From Pedobacter polysacchareus (GTDB lineage: Bacteria; Bacteroidota; Bacteroidia; Sphingobacteriales; Sphingobacteriaceae): 64,000 nt of DNA. Below, piece by piece: positions 52,838 to 62,173 of the stretch. The notes below the pieces were generated by a model, which made no database searches, was not told where the DNA came from, and was given only the letters and a program-made list of their open reading frames with translations. Location: positions 1 to 64,000 of the forward strand of contig NZ_JAHYSS010000003.1 of assembly GCF_019802255.1 (NCBI RefSeq), given 5' to 3'. Numbering within the stretch: the stretch's first letter is position 1; each line of letters begins with the position of its first letter. The position numbers were made by a program, and so were the translations under genes.

Positions 52838-54196
52838 TTAATAGCCGTCATTCTGATAGCCACTTTTATTGTTGATGTTATCTATCTCAACTTGTGGTAC
52901 CGGATAAAGGCTTCTGAAAGCTGGAATGCCTGGGAAAATAGCCGCCATCTGATTGGTTCTTACAATATCAAACCAACGATCAGCTTCTAAAGCCAGTTCC
53001 AATCTTCTTTCCAAATACACTGCGGTCCTAAATTCCGCCTGTGTAGTGAGCAATGCCGATGTTTTTAGCGAAGCATTCGCATTTTTACGAACCGCATTCA
53101 GTGCTTTAAAAGCTTCTGTATTGCCATAAGCGGTTTCATTGAGCGCTTCCGCATACATCAGTAACACATCAGCGGTACGCAACACCGGGAAATCACCGCT
53201 GGTTTCATTGTTCAGCTGAGGCGAATTAAACTTCCCTGGCCTACCGCCTGTTCCGGTTATCGCCACTAATGGCCGACGATTGTCGCCAGTTTCAAATAAC
53301 GATTGAGGAATATTAATGATGTTTGTGTTGTTGTTATTTCTATAACGATTGTCTTGATGTACAAACTCTTTTACACCGCCTTGTAGGTACTGCACTGCAA
53401 ATATAATGTCCTTACTGGTTTTTAGGTTATTAGGGAAAGTTCGGTTCTGTGGCACCGTATCTAATAGATTTCTTGCATAAATAGCAGTCACCACAGGTTG
53501 CAATGTGCTCGCTACCAGGTCAAATTTCTTTTGATACAGGTACACCTTGCCTAATAAGCTAGTCGCCGCAAAGCTGGTTGCCTTTCCGCGCTGCGCATCT
53601 GGCCAGGATGTCGGTAATTTTGTGGCCGCATCTTTTAAATCATCAATCACCTGCTGATAGACCTGTTCAGATGAAGCACGCGTATTTTGTCTGGCCTGCT
53701 CTGTGGTTTGAACAGTGAGCACCAAAGGAACCTTGCCCCAGATCCGGGTCAGATTGAAATAACTTAAGGCCCTGATAAATTTCGCCTGACCAATAATCTG
53801 TCCCTTAATGGTTTCATTCATCGTAATTGCAGGCGCACGGTCCAGAATAATATTACACCTGTATATCGCTTTGTAATGTCCCATCCAGGTGGCCGAAAGT
53901 ATACTATTGGCCGAAGTTTCAGCAAATACTTCAATCTGATTACGTACCCCTGCACCAGATCCAGGGTCATTGTCAATTAGGTTATCACCGCGAAGTTCGC
54001 CTAGTGTCAATAAATTGTTTCCATAAAGACTATCGCTCTGTAAAGCGTCGTAACAAGTGACCAAACCACCTTGTAATCCCTTCTCATCCAGGTAAAAAGT
54101 ACTTTCTGTATAAGAGTCCAGTGGTTTTAAGTCTAAAAATTTCTTGCAGGAAGTTGCTGTGATTAGCACACAAATGAGTATGATATATTTTTTCAT
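52838..54196 (-). CDS. SusD/RagB-family outer membrane lipoprotein
   Basis: A 452-residue lipoprotein with lipobox TATSC, so Cys17 is lipidated, followed by KKFLDLKPLDSYTESTFYLDEKG, the usual SusD start. TPR-like helices in the middle (IIGQAKFIRALSYFNL) and the C-terminal RLELALEADRWFDIVR segment are typical of the main SusD/RagB family. It partners the SusC protein encoded 10 bp upstream and binds the substrate at the cell surface. The substrate is unknown. Confidence 0.95.
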   Translation of the reverse strand: MKKYIILICVLITATSCKKFLDLKPLDSYTESTFYLDEKGLQGGLVTCYDALQSDSLYGNNLLTLGELRGDNLIDNDPGSGAGVRNQIEVFAETSANSILSATWMGHYKAIYRCNIILDRAPAITMNETIKGQIIGQAKFIRALSYFNLTRIWGKVPLVLTVQTTEQARQNTRASSEQVYQQVIDDLKDAATKLPTSWPDAQRGKATSFAATSLLGKVYLYQKKFDLVASTLQPVVTAIYARNLLDTVPQNRTFPNNLKTSKDIIFAVQYLQGGVKEFVHQDNRYRNNNNTNIINIPQSLFETGDNRRPLVAITGTGGRPGKFNSPQLNNETSGDFPVLRTADVLLMYAEALNETAYGNTEAFKALNAVRKNANASLKTSALLTTQAEFRTAVYLERRLELALEADRWFDIVRTNQMAAIFPGIPAFRSLYPVPQVEIDNINNKSGYQNDGY

Positions 54197-54206
54197 CTTT
54201 CTATGA

Positions 54207-57200
54207 TTATAAAGTGATGTTAATGCCTATTGACGTTGTTTTTGCTGTTGGATAAACCCCATAATCTTCGCCATTTGTGGTGGCATCGCTGCGGTTGGTT
54301 ACCTCTGGATTATAGCCGGTATATTTGGTAAAGGTGAATGGGTTTTGCATGGCTACATAAATCCTCACCTTACTCATTGCTAGTTTTTTAGCTATATTTT
54401 CCGGTAAAGTATAACCTAAAGCAATATTACGGATACGCAAGTAAGATCCATCTTCAATATGCCAGGTGGAAGTTGTTCCATTGCTGCCTTTAGCCGCGCG
54501 ATTGGCCCTGACATCCTGACCACTGCCTGGGTCACTTTCCGATTTCCATCGGTTCAATGAACTGATCAAGTTGTTCATATTTCCTTCTTTATTGGCAAAA
54601 TATCTGCGAGAAAGATTTAGGATCTGATTGCCATAAACGCCTTGCATGGCTACATTTAAATCTATCCCTTTGTATTCAAATGAAGTCGCAAATCCATAGG
54701 TGAATTTAGGCAGGTAATTTCCTACGATCTCTCTGTCTTTGGTAAGGTCAATCACCCCGTCACCATCTACATCCTTAAACTTAAAATCACCTGGTTTAGA
54801 GGTATTCACATCATAATTGCCCTGAGTGTCCGTGTAATGAGGATAAGCATCCACCTCTGCCTGATTTTTAAATACGCCTAAAACTACTGGCAAATAATAG
54901 GAACCGATAGGCTCACCTACTCTAGTGATAAAATAAGCATTGGCAACAGAACCTGTTTTGATAATGTCTGCATTTCCAGGGCCCAATTCCACTACCTTAT
55001 TGATGTTCTTGGAAAAGTTTCCACTTGCAGTCCATTTGACAGCACCAAACTGCTGTTGTGTACCTAAATTGATGTCAATCCCTTTATTGTTCACTTTACC
55101 AATATTTTTCAGTTCTGTAGCAAAACCGGTTGAAATCGGTACTGGAACATCCAATAACAGGTTATTCGTATTACTATTATATACATCTACTGATAAAGTC
55201 AGCTGATTCTTGAAAAATGCAGCATCAAAACCTACGTTTAATTGTGCGGTCTTTTCCCATTGTAAGTCGTCATTAGGCTTCGCAATTGGTGCGGCCCCAT
55301 TGATGACGCCTGGAGTAGAACCACCAAAGACATAACCAAAATTGTTCATTGATCCTTGAGCCGCATAATTAGGAATATTGAAGTTACCCGTTAATCCATA
55401 ACTAGCCCTTAATTTCAGGTCAGAAATCGTTTCCGAGTTTTTCAGGAAATCTTCTTCTGATAACCTCCAGCCAAGGGATGCAGAAGGGAAATAACCCCAT
55501 TTGTTGTTCTTTCCGAATTTAGAAGAACCATCAGCTCTGATCGATCCTGTAAACAAATACTTGCCTTTATAGCCATATTGCAACCTTGCGATACCTGAAG
55601 CTAAAGCCCATTGTGTTCTTGTAGCTGTACCGTTAGTCACCAAACCTGCTTTGATAAACTCTACCTGATCACTGATAAATCCTTTGGAAGCAAAAGCATA
55701 ATTACCGCTTAAATCATCTTTCTGAGTAGACCAGCCGACCAACGCGTTAATATTATGATCCCCTATTGTTTTTGCATAATTCAAGGTTTGTTCTAACAGC
55801 CAGTTGGTTTCTTTTATCGTACGTGAAGAGCCTGTAGCCTCCGAAATTGGGTTTCCTGCGGTATTAGACTGAGGAAATGTAGAAGGTCTGAAGGTATCTT
55901 CTGAGCTGTTAAACAAATCCACACCCAACTGAACTCTGTATTTTAAATCTTTTGACAATTCTGCTTCTAAAAAGGCACTTCCAGTCATCCTGGTTGTCGC
56001 CACATCGTCTTTTTGAAGCATCGCTAGAGCTACTGGATTCCAGGCTTGTGTGCCCCCATTTCCATCCGCTGTTCTGTTGTCAGGTAAGGTCGTTTTTGTG
56101 CCGGCACTCCATGAATTCTGATCAAAATTATAACTGCCATCAGGGTTATACACTGGGAAAATCGGCGCATAGTGCAATGCTGAAGCTACAATACCACCTC
56201 CGTTAGCATTGTAAGCACCATTCGCATTCACTCTCTTTTCATTGGTTACCGAAGGACTAAAGTTAATGCCATATTTCACCACTCCTTTTTTACCTTCCAG
56301 GTTTACCCTACCGCTATAACGCTTGAAACCGCTATTCAAAATAATCCCATCCTGATCAAAATATTCCAGGGAACCATAGTATTTCATGGACTCAGATCCA
56401 CCCGCTGCCGAAATCGAATGGTCTTGAATTGGTGCTGTTCTAAAAATCTGGTCCTGCCAATCCGTATTTGTTAAACCTGGCTGACCTTGTAAATAAGGTA
56501 AAACCTCTAATGGCAACACCGTATTGGTATTATTTCCAGTATTAAACAAGCGTAGACCATTATTATCATTCACACTATAATTAACTAGTGGCTTTCCAGT
56601 AGCCAGATACTTTCTGTTGTTGGCTTCCATTACATCTACATAAGAATTGTTTCTGGATTCCAGGACCATTTGTGCATACTGATACGCATCCATCATTTTG
56701 ATTTTATGCGCCAGCGACTGCCAGCCGGTATAACTGTTTACATTTACCGTAGTTACGCCATTCTTGCCTTGTTTGGTCGTGATCAATACCACACCATTAG
56801 AACCTCTGGAACCATAAATTGCAGCAGAGGAAGCATCTTTTAATACTTCTATGGAAGCAATATCATTGGTATTCAGGGTATTGATGTTGTCATTTGAGAT
56901 CGGTACGCCGTCAATCACATACAGCGGATTTGAACCTGCAGTGATGGTCCCAACCCCTCTCACTTTAATAGAAAGTGCGCCACCTGGTGCGCCAGAACCT
57001 TGTGAAACCTGTACTCCGGCCATCTTTCCAACCATGGCCTCTGCCGCATTACTAATCGGCTGATTCTCCAGATCTGAAGCTTTGATACTCGCAATAGCGG
57101 TGGTCACATCCTTCTTCTTCTGACTGCCATAACCCACTACAACGACATCAGAAAGGTTGTTCGAGCTTGGATTTAACTGGATCAGCAGCGTCGCCTGTTC

Positions 57201-57500
57201 ACCGGGTTTCAGTATGTAATTGCTGATGGTTTTAGTTTCATAGCCAATATAAGAGGCGCTGATGCTATAGGGAACATTTGCAGAAAGCCCTTTTATCGAA
57301 AACTGACCTTCAGAATTGACCATGATTCCTTTCTTTTCATTGGTTTTGACGTTCAGTAAAAGTACAGAAGCACCGAGTAAAGGCTGCCCGGTTTCGTCTT
57401 TTACAATCCCGGTAATCTCAGAAGTCTGAGCCCAGGTCTTTGCCGATACTGACATCATCAGCAGGCAAAAGAACAAGTGTGTAGTAAATTTTTTTAGCAT
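54207..57500 (-). CDS. SusC/RagA-family TonB-dependent transporter
   Basis: A 1097-residue receptor. The signal peptide ends near KTWAQ (residue 25). A carboxypeptidase-regulatory-like domain follows at once (EITGIVKDETGQPLLGASVLL), then the TonB-box-like region NLSDVVVVGYGSQKKKDVTTAI, the plug with VIDGVPISNDN and IEVLKDASSAAIYGSRGSNGVVLITTK, and a long barrel. Although FecR and an ECF sigma gene are upstream, there is no STN domain between the signal peptide and the beta-sandwich. It is cotranscribed with susD and lies 94 bp after fecR. Confidence 0.95.
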   Translation of the reverse strand: MLKKFTTHLFFCLLMMSVSAKTWAQTSEITGIVKDETGQPLLGASVLLLNVKTNEKKGIMVNSEGQFSIKGLSANVPYSISASYIGYETKTISNYILKPGEQATLLIQLNPSSNNLSDVVVVGYGSQKKKDVTTAIASIKASDLENQPISNAAEAMVGKMAGVQVSQGSGAPGGALSIKVRGVGTITAGSNPLYVIDGVPISNDNINTLNTNDIASIEVLKDASSAAIYGSRGSNGVVLITTKQGKNGVTTVNVNSYTGWQSLAHKIKMMDAYQYAQMVLESRNNSYVDVMEANNRKYLATGKPLVNYSVNDNNGLRLFNTGNNTNTVLPLEVLPYLQGQPGLTNTDWQDQIFRTAPIQDHSISAAGGSESMKYYGSLEYFDQDGIILNSGFKRYSGRVNLEGKKGVVKYGINFSPSVTNEKRVNANGAYNANGGGIVASALHYAPIFPVYNPDGSYNFDQNSWSAGTKTTLPDNRTADGNGGTQAWNPVALAMLQKDDVATTRMTGSAFLEAELSKDLKYRVQLGVDLFNSSEDTFRPSTFPQSNTAGNPISEATGSSRTIKETNWLLEQTLNYAKTIGDHNINALVGWSTQKDDLSGNYAFASKGFISDQVEFIKAGLVTNGTATRTQWALASGIARLQYGYKGKYLFTGSIRADGSSKFGKNNKWGYFPSASLGWRLSEEDFLKNSETISDLKLRASYGLTGNFNIPNYAAQGSMNNFGYVFGGSTPGVINGAAPIAKPNDDLQWEKTAQLNVGFDAAFFKNQLTLSVDVYNSNTNNLLLDVPVPISTGFATELKNIGKVNNKGIDINLGTQQQFGAVKWTASGNFSKNINKVVELGPGNADIIKTGSVANAYFITRVGEPIGSYYLPVVLGVFKNQAEVDAYPHYTDTQGNYDVNTSKPGDFKFKDVDGDGVIDLTKDREIVGNYLPKFTYGFATSFEYKGIDLNVAMQGVYGNQILNLSRRYFANKEGNMNNLISSLNRWKSESDPGSGQDVRANRAAKGSNGTTSTWHIEDGSYLRIRNIALGYTLPENIAKKLAMSKVRIYVAMQNPFTFTKYTGYNPEVTNRSDATTNGEDYGVYPTAKTTSIGINITL

Positions 57501-57594
57501 AGTCTAATTTGTTTGATTGTTGTTTTTTTGGCAAAAAGATTCCTCTCCCGCCATTTTCTTGCAGGTTCATGTGTTTTTAATATGGTCCTTTGAT

Positions 57595-58626
57595 TTACTT
57601 TCTGATCAGGAACCCTTCGGCAGTTTTAATTTGGTTAAGTTTGTTTAGTTCAGCGATTTCTTCCAGTATGGTGTCTATAGATTGTGTAGATTTTATAATT
57701 CCTGTAAATGACATTTCCGCCAAATCAGCACGGTCGTATGTAATTTTAACTTTATAGTGTTTTTCCAATTGATCGAACACATCCACCAGGGAAGCCTGCT
57801 GGAAGTTGAGCTCCCGACTGCTGTTCTTCCCTTTTGCAAGTAAAGTACCCTTGTCCGATACGCTGATTTTATTCAGCATACTATTATAAACCAGTTCTTT
57901 TCCTGGAAGCAGCACTTCGCTGAATGCTGAAATATTCCGCACCGTATCTATGTTTTTAACTAAAACCTTTCCCGTATGCAGTTCAACTTTGATGAACTTG
58001 CTTTTTTCTAAAGCAGTAATGGTAAATGAAGTACCCAAAGCTGTGGTGGCAATGCCTTTCGCATACACTACAAAAGGATGGTTTGTATCTTTTGAAACCT
58101 CAAAAAAGCTTTTTCCATTTAAGAATACTTCTCTTTTATTTTTCACAAATGGAATGGCGTACCTTAATTCTGCTCCAGGAAATATTTTAACGGTAGAACC
58201 ATCGGGAAGGTTGACCAGTTGCTGATGATCTGTATAATTGACCACTGATTTCCAATTGATCGGGTTTGTTTTTTCAGGAGTTGACACCTTATTGCCGGCC
58301 AGCGTTATTTTTGAAGCGCTCGGGTTCCAATTCAAATTGAAAAGTCCAATTGAAAGTACAGCCAGTAAAATGGCAGCTGCAGAAACGATCTTTATCCATT
58401 TTAAGTGATAAACTTTAGCGATGGTCTCTTTTTTTATCGCGCTAAACATCTCCTCAGTTTTAACCTCATCCAACTGTGCATCATTCGTTTCCTCCCATTC
58501 GGTCTGGCTCAATAAATGGTCCGGCAATTCGTCAATAGCATTTAAATAGTTCAGTACCTCAAGTTTTTCCTCCGGGCTGCACTGTCCTTTAAAATATTTA
58601 TCTAATAATGCTTCAAACACACTCAT
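57595..58626 (-). CDS. FecR-family anti-sigma factor
   Basis: A 343-residue inner-membrane regulator. The cytoplasmic N-terminus (1-77) binds sigma, one membrane helix spans about 78-96, and the periplasmic FecR domain follows (VNLPDGSTVKIFPGAELRYA, REVFLNGKSFFEVSKDTNHPF). The last 70 residues (FQQASLVDVFDQLEKHYKVKITYDRADL is the key region, about 273-300) form the Bacteroidota DUF4974 domain, which resembles STN. It holds the ECF sigma inactive until the outer-membrane receptor signals. It lies 57 bp after the sigma gene. Confidence 0.94.
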   Translation of the reverse strand: MSVFEALLDKYFKGQCSPEEKLEVLNYLNAIDELPDHLLSQTEWEETNDAQLDEVKTEEMFSAIKKETIAKVYHLKWIKIVSAAAILLAVLSIGLFNLNWNPSASKITLAGNKVSTPEKTNPINWKSVVNYTDHQQLVNLPDGSTVKIFPGAELRYAIPFVKNKREVFLNGKSFFEVSKDTNHPFVVYAKGIATTALGTSFTITALEKSKFIKVELHTGKVLVKNIDTVRNISAFSEVLLPGKELVYNSMLNKISVSDKGTLLAKGKNSSRELNFQQASLVDVFDQLEKHYKVKITYDRADLAEMSFTGIIKSTQSIDTILEEIAELNKLNQIKTAEGFLIRK

Positions 58627-58683
58627 ACTACCAATACGATTGGATTTGAGAGAAACCCGTAACGAAATAAAAATATATTTAAA

Positions 58684-59232
58684 TTAGTCTAAGATTTTTG
58701 CCAGCAGCACCAGCACTGGAACATAAGCATAGCCATCAAGCTGTTTAATCGCTAATGAGATGTGCTTTTCAACAGTTCTCGGAGAAATACAAAGCTGTTC
58801 TGAGATTTCTTTATAAGAATACCCTTGCAGTCGACTTAAGATGAAAACCTTTTTCCTGGTTGGCGGAAGTACGCTTAGTGCAACTTCCAACTGCTGATCG
58901 ATTTCGAACTTTTGATGCTGTTCTGTGGCTTGTCCGGAAATGTGGGTATAATATAATTTCAAATTACGTTCGTCATTACTTTCCTTTTTGAAATAGTCGA
59001 GTAAGGTCGTTCTTGCAATCCGGAAGAGCTGAACATCCAGTTCGTGCTCCTCCGATAAGGTGTGTCGGAAGTTCCATAATTTGATAAAAGCCAGCTGAGT
59101 TAAGTCCTGGGCCTTATCTTCATCGTTTGTTTTCTTAAAAAAATAGGCATATACCTTTTTATGAGATAGTCTGAAGACCATTTCAAAAGACTCGTGATTA
59201 CCTGATTTTAAATTATGGATATAGCTTAACAT
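58684..59232 (-). CDS. ECF sigma factor (FecI-like, Bacteroidota type)
   Basis: A 182-residue RNA polymerase sigma factor. Region 2 (about 12-75) includes KKTNDEDKAQDLTQLAFIKLWNFR, which binds the -10 element. Region 4 (about 125-175) has the helix-turn-helix LSRLQGYSYKEISEQLCISPRTVEKHI. Length and the adjacent fecR place it in the group that controls SusC/SusD genes. It probably activates the fecR-distal susCD operon next to it. Confidence 0.94.
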   Translation of the reverse strand: MLSYIHNLKSGNHESFEMVFRLSHKKVYAYFFKKTNDEDKAQDLTQLAFIKLWNFRHTLSEEHELDVQLFRIARTTLLDYFKKESNDERNLKLYYTHISGQATEQHQKFEIDQQLEVALSVLPPTRKKVFILSRLQGYSYKEISEQLCISPRTVEKHISLAIKQLDGYAYVPVLVLLAKILD

Positions 59233-59239
59233 TTCTGCA

Positions 59240-59271
59240 CAAAACTATTAGATACATATTAGCCAAAACTA
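59240..59271 (-). promoter_or_regulatory. Tandem TAGTTTTG boxes before the ECF sigma gene
   Basis: Two identical TAGTTTTG sequences (59240-59247 and 59264-59271), both exact -7 matches, are 24 bp apart. The nearer box ends 7 nt before the sigma ATG, so its transcript would have a leader of about 3 nt. The TTTG of the farther box could serve as the -33 element of the nearer one, though the 16-nt spacing is short. Confidence 0.5.
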
Positions 59272-59345
59272 AATATAGTGTTAATTCTGATTAAAGTAAT
59301 AGTTGTAATAGCCTTAGCTATCCATATCCTTCCGGTTTAATGCGC

Positions 59346-60128
59346 TTACTTTAGATAGTCCGCAACATTTACAGGATCATATTTAGGACTTCTTTGCATG
59401 AATTCATTAAGAAAAGCGGTGTGAGTAGCGCCCATAATGATAAAAACTCTATCATTTTCTGTCACAGGAACCTGATTTAGATTTGAAAATATCCTCAAAT
59501 TCCTTCTATAAAATTTACTGGCTTCATCAGCTCCTTCAAAGTTTCCTTTAGTGCTGTTATAGGTTAAAATATCCGCATTGACATTGATGAATTTTTCGAG
59601 CGTTTCCTTCTGGTTAAAGGTTTTCAATTTGTCTGATATTGACAATTTTTCCATGGCTGCAAACGCTTTGTAAACGCCATTATAGTAATTCTTTGAAGTC
59701 AGGCTATCTACTTGATTTTCCAATTCATTCCCAATATTATAGTTGTATGGAGCAGTTTCTTGTTCATCAATCCCATAAATTTTCTTTACTCCCGAGATTT
59801 TACCAACTTCATAAGCAATTAAAGCAACCTCACCGCCAAATTTAGTTTTATAATTTTTGTCTTTCAAAAAGTTAGCATAGTCACTATTCAAATCTTCATT
59901 TTTTTTTGGAAGAATTTCCACACAAATTATTGTGGGTTTAAACTCAGCCAGCATTTTTGCTATTCTGTAAGTTTCAGCTTTACTCTTATCATCATTTTGA
60001 TCAAATTTCACTTTGTGTGCATCCGGGGTATATACCATGTGAAAAGTTGCAAAATTTAAAACTTTCACTTTTTGTCCAAATGAGTTTCCATAAATAAAGA
60101 TTCCAAGAATTAAGATGATATTTTTCAT
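59346..60128 (-). CDS. Exported DUF5694-family protein
   Basis: A 260-residue protein with a signal peptide MKNIILILGIFIYGNSFGQ. It matches the DUF5694 type: the start VLNFATFHMVYTPDAHKVKFD, PTIICVEILPK, KKIYGIDEQE and the end VFIIMGATHTAFLNEFM. These motifs resemble the TraB/PrgY/Tiki fold, in which Glu and His residues of similar motifs are thought to form a metalloprotease site. This is an inference, and the function is unknown. It lies downstream of the membrane LuxR regulator and has its own possible promoter. Confidence 0.72.
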   Translation of the reverse strand: MKNIILILGIFIYGNSFGQKVKVLNFATFHMVYTPDAHKVKFDQNDDKSKAETYRIAKMLAEFKPTIICVEILPKKNEDLNSDYANFLKDKNYKTKFGGEVALIAYEVGKISGVKKIYGIDEQETAPYNYNIGNELENQVDSLTSKNYYNGVYKAFAAMEKLSISDKLKTFNQKETLEKFINVNADILTYNSTKGNFEGADEASKFYRRNLRIFSNLNQVPVTENDRVFIIMGATHTAFLNEFMQRSPKYDPVNVADYLK

Positions 60129-60163
60129 TTTAATGTTTTTTTAAGACTACAGTCAATTTTTTT

Positions 60164-60171
60164 CAAAAATA
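60164..60171 (-). promoter_or_regulatory. Putative -7 box of the DUF5694 gene
   Basis: TATTTTTG matches the -7 consensus exactly, giving a leader of about 31 nt. The -33 area overlaps a CTACAC/GTGTAG palindrome. Confidence 0.45.
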
Positions 60172-60192
60172 TCAGCGCTTATTTTGATAACT

Positions 60193-60268
60193 GCTACACT
60201 TGGGTGTAGTTTTTAATCAGCTCAAAAAATGGATGTTTTTTTATGGATATGACTACACTGAGGTCATG
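60193..60268. repeat. Two related CTACACT..GG elements upstream of the DUF5694 gene
   Basis: CTACACTTGGGTGTAG (60193-60208) is a 6-bp inverted repeat with a 4-nt spacer. A related copy CTACACTGAGGTCATG (60253-60268) starts exactly 60 bp further. The two share CTACACT, GGT and a final G. They lie in the 164-bp gap between the DUF5694 gene and the LuxR-type gene and could be regulator sites; a fold-back terminator for the LuxR gene is less likely. Confidence 0.4.
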
Positions 60269-60292
60269 GAACAATTTCTGATATACAGTTCT

Positions 60293-61729
60293 TTATACAT
60301 TGACCTTATCTTTGATCCTGAGGGCCTGTGTCCTGCTCTTCACATCCAGCTTCACATATAAATTACTGATGTGATACTTCACTGTATTTGGAGAAATGAA
60401 CAGTTTATTCGCCAGTTCCTGATTGGTTAAACCTTCCCAAATCCCTTGTAACACCTCTGTTTCGCGCTCAGTAAGCAGGAAATCCTTTTGTAAAACCATC
60501 AGGGTATCCTCCTCATTACTCAGCTGAAAATTGGAGATCCCAGGTACAGCTAAAGCACTTTCTTTAAATTCTACCAGGTATTTGTTGATTTCAGTACGGT
60601 AATGTTCTTTCTCTTCCTGCAGCGCCCGAACTTTAAAGGTAATGGCAAAGCCGATCGAGATAATTTCAAAAGCACTCACCATCCGCAGGGCATCCATATC
60701 AAAAGCAGCTAACCAAGGTAGGTTAAAATTCATATTGAGCACAAAGCCAGCTCCAAAAATAACGATGACGCCAAAAGTTAACACTAAAAACCGGGCATAA
60801 ATATCTTTCTTAAACCTGGAAATGGCAATACTGATGGGAATTATGGCACTTAAAAAGCTGAGCAAATCTACCATCGGAAGGAAGCCTTCCCATTTGAAAA
60901 TGGTAAATAAAATCAAGGTCAATAATGCCAGGGCGATCACCGGGCCCACATAACGCCAGTAGTTCTTATGCGTATCTTTCAAATCCAGGAAATAGTAAGA
61001 AAAAATACAGGCAAAAGCAGCAGTAAATGGGACGGTATAAACCAATAGGTTATTCATCACTAATGCTCCGGACGACAAGTAATAAAACATTCCATCTTCA
61101 TAGAAAAACTCCACAAAAACACCAATCTGTAAAAAACAATAGGCAATGAAGCGTTTATCTTTGAAGATCAGGAAGAACACAAAATTGAATATAATCGACA
61201 TCAATCCAAGGCCGTAATAAAAACCAATCCTGAGCAGCCTCTTCCCCTCTTTTTCCTGGAAGGACTGAGCATCCATCAGCACCAAGGGCAACTGTTTCAA
61301 CAGTGCATCTGAACTTTTCAAATAATAGACGTTACTGTCTGTTTGAAAATTAAATTGGTCGTATCTGGCCAAATTTTCCTGCTCTTTTATGTCAATTAGC
61401 TGCCCATTTTTATAACTATAAAGTGCGGTATGGTGCAGGTGTGAGGAAGAAATCTGTAAAGTTAAAGGCTGATTCAGCTGATTAGAATCAAGTTTACCTT
61501 TTAACCAGTAGGTAGCCTGTTCTTTCTTTTGGCCTGGTTGTTCTGCAAAACTAAAAGAAGGTGCTTTTTCGAGTGGTTTGAAAATCAAACTTGAAACCTC
61601 TTTTTCTAAAATTCTGCTGCGATCAGCAGTTTGTCCATTCACAAAAATACCTGGCAATAACAGCAGCAGCAGCAGAACGATGATTCGGGGATAAAAAGTT
61701 CGGTATTGAGTAGGTTTAAAACAATTCAT
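60293..61729 (-). CDS. 7TMR-DISM membrane protein with C-terminal LuxR-type HTH
   Basis: A 478-residue protein. An N-terminal signal/anchor (about 13-33) is followed by a periplasmic sensing domain (about 35-160), seven predicted membrane helices (about 165-375), a coiled-coil linker (about 375-395) and a LuxR/GerE helix-turn-helix at the C-terminus ([26 protein letters not shown] is the core region, about 415-445; then [18 protein letters not shown]). It is a one-component regulator that would bind DNA while in the inner membrane. The ligand is unknown. Related receptors often sense carbohydrates or envelope state. Confidence 0.88.
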   Translation of the reverse strand: MNCFKPTQYRTFYPRIIVLLLLLLLPGIFVNGQTADRSRILEKEVSSLIFKPLEKAPSFSFAEQPGQKKEQATYWLKGKLDSNQLNQPLTLQISSSHLHHTALYSYKNGQLIDIKEQENLARYDQFNFQTDSNVYYLKSSDALLKQLPLVLMDAQSFQEKEGKRLLRIGFYYGLGLMSIIFNFVFFLIFKDKRFIAYCFLQIGVFVEFFYEDGMFYYLSSGALVMNNLLVYTVPFTAAFACIFSYYFLDLKDTHKNYWRYVGPVIALALLTLILFTIFKWEGFLPMVDLLSFLSAIIPISIAISRFKKDIYARFLVLTFGVIVIFGAGFVLNMNFNLPWLAAFDMDALRMVSAFEIISIGFAITFKVRALQEEKEHYRTEINKYLVEFKESALAVPGISNFQLSNEEDTLMVLQKDFLLTERETEVLQGIWEGLTNQELANKLFISPNTVKYHISNLYVKLDVKSRTQALRIKDKVNV

Positions 61730-61757
61730 TTATACAAGAAACGGCTAAAATAGAACT

Positions 61758-61765
61758 CAAAACTA
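61758..61765 (-). promoter_or_regulatory. Putative -7 box of the membrane LuxR gene
   Basis: TAGTTTTG matches the consensus exactly, with a predicted 23-nt leader. No TTTG at the -33 position. Confidence 0.4.
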
Positions 61766-61905
61766 ATCTTTTTCGGCCGTCCTCATTGTAATAACCTTGT
61801 GTAATTTGAGTTTTCTTTTCTTCTTGAAAATAGGCTTTAGATGACCAAAAACAAAGATAAAAATACAACTTATTGAATTCCAATAGAATATAAAGTGTAT
61901 TTCTT

Positions 61906-61971
61906 AACCTACCCGAATGGGTGGGTTGATTTAAATGCATTAAATTATGAAACCTACCCATTCGGGTGGGA
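61906..61971. repeat. Pair of hairpin repeats with inverted loops
   Basis: Copy 1 (61906-61927) is AACCTACCC-GAAT-GGGTGGGTT, a 9-bp hairpin with one T-G pair. Copy 2 (61951-61970) is AACCTACCC-ATTC-GGGTGGG, a 7-bp hairpin. The arms agree while the 4-nt loops are reverse complements of each other, so the core ACCCgaatGGGT occurs once in each orientation. They lie in the 444-bp gap upstream of the membrane LuxR gene. A REP-like element or regulator site is possible. Confidence 0.6.
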
Positions 61972-62173
61972 AATAATACTTTTTAGCCTTGTATGTTTGT
62001 CTTAAGCAATCAATGAATCTATTCCCTTCTTTAATCCAATACAAATTTTCGAAGGGTAAACCATAGCGACAATAAAGGCATGAAAAGCCAAACCTGTAGC
62101 CTCTCAAGCCGGTAGTCAAAGCACTGCCGGCATTCATATCATCTACTAAACTGATAAAAAAACAACAATAACA
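61972..62173. other. Rest of the gap between the LuxR-type and second corA genes
   Basis: About 200 bp that is less AT-rich than other gaps. A frame of 65 codons crosses it on the minus strand but has no recognisable domain and runs into the hairpin pair, so I do not call it a gene. A short inverted repeat, CCGGTAGTC..GCCGG, is near 62110-62130. Confidence 0.4.

Noticed and set aside
61940..62137. 65-codon open frame on the minus strand between the LuxR-type and second corA genes
   Set aside because: No recognisable domain, unusual composition, and it runs into the hairpin repeats. More likely chance.
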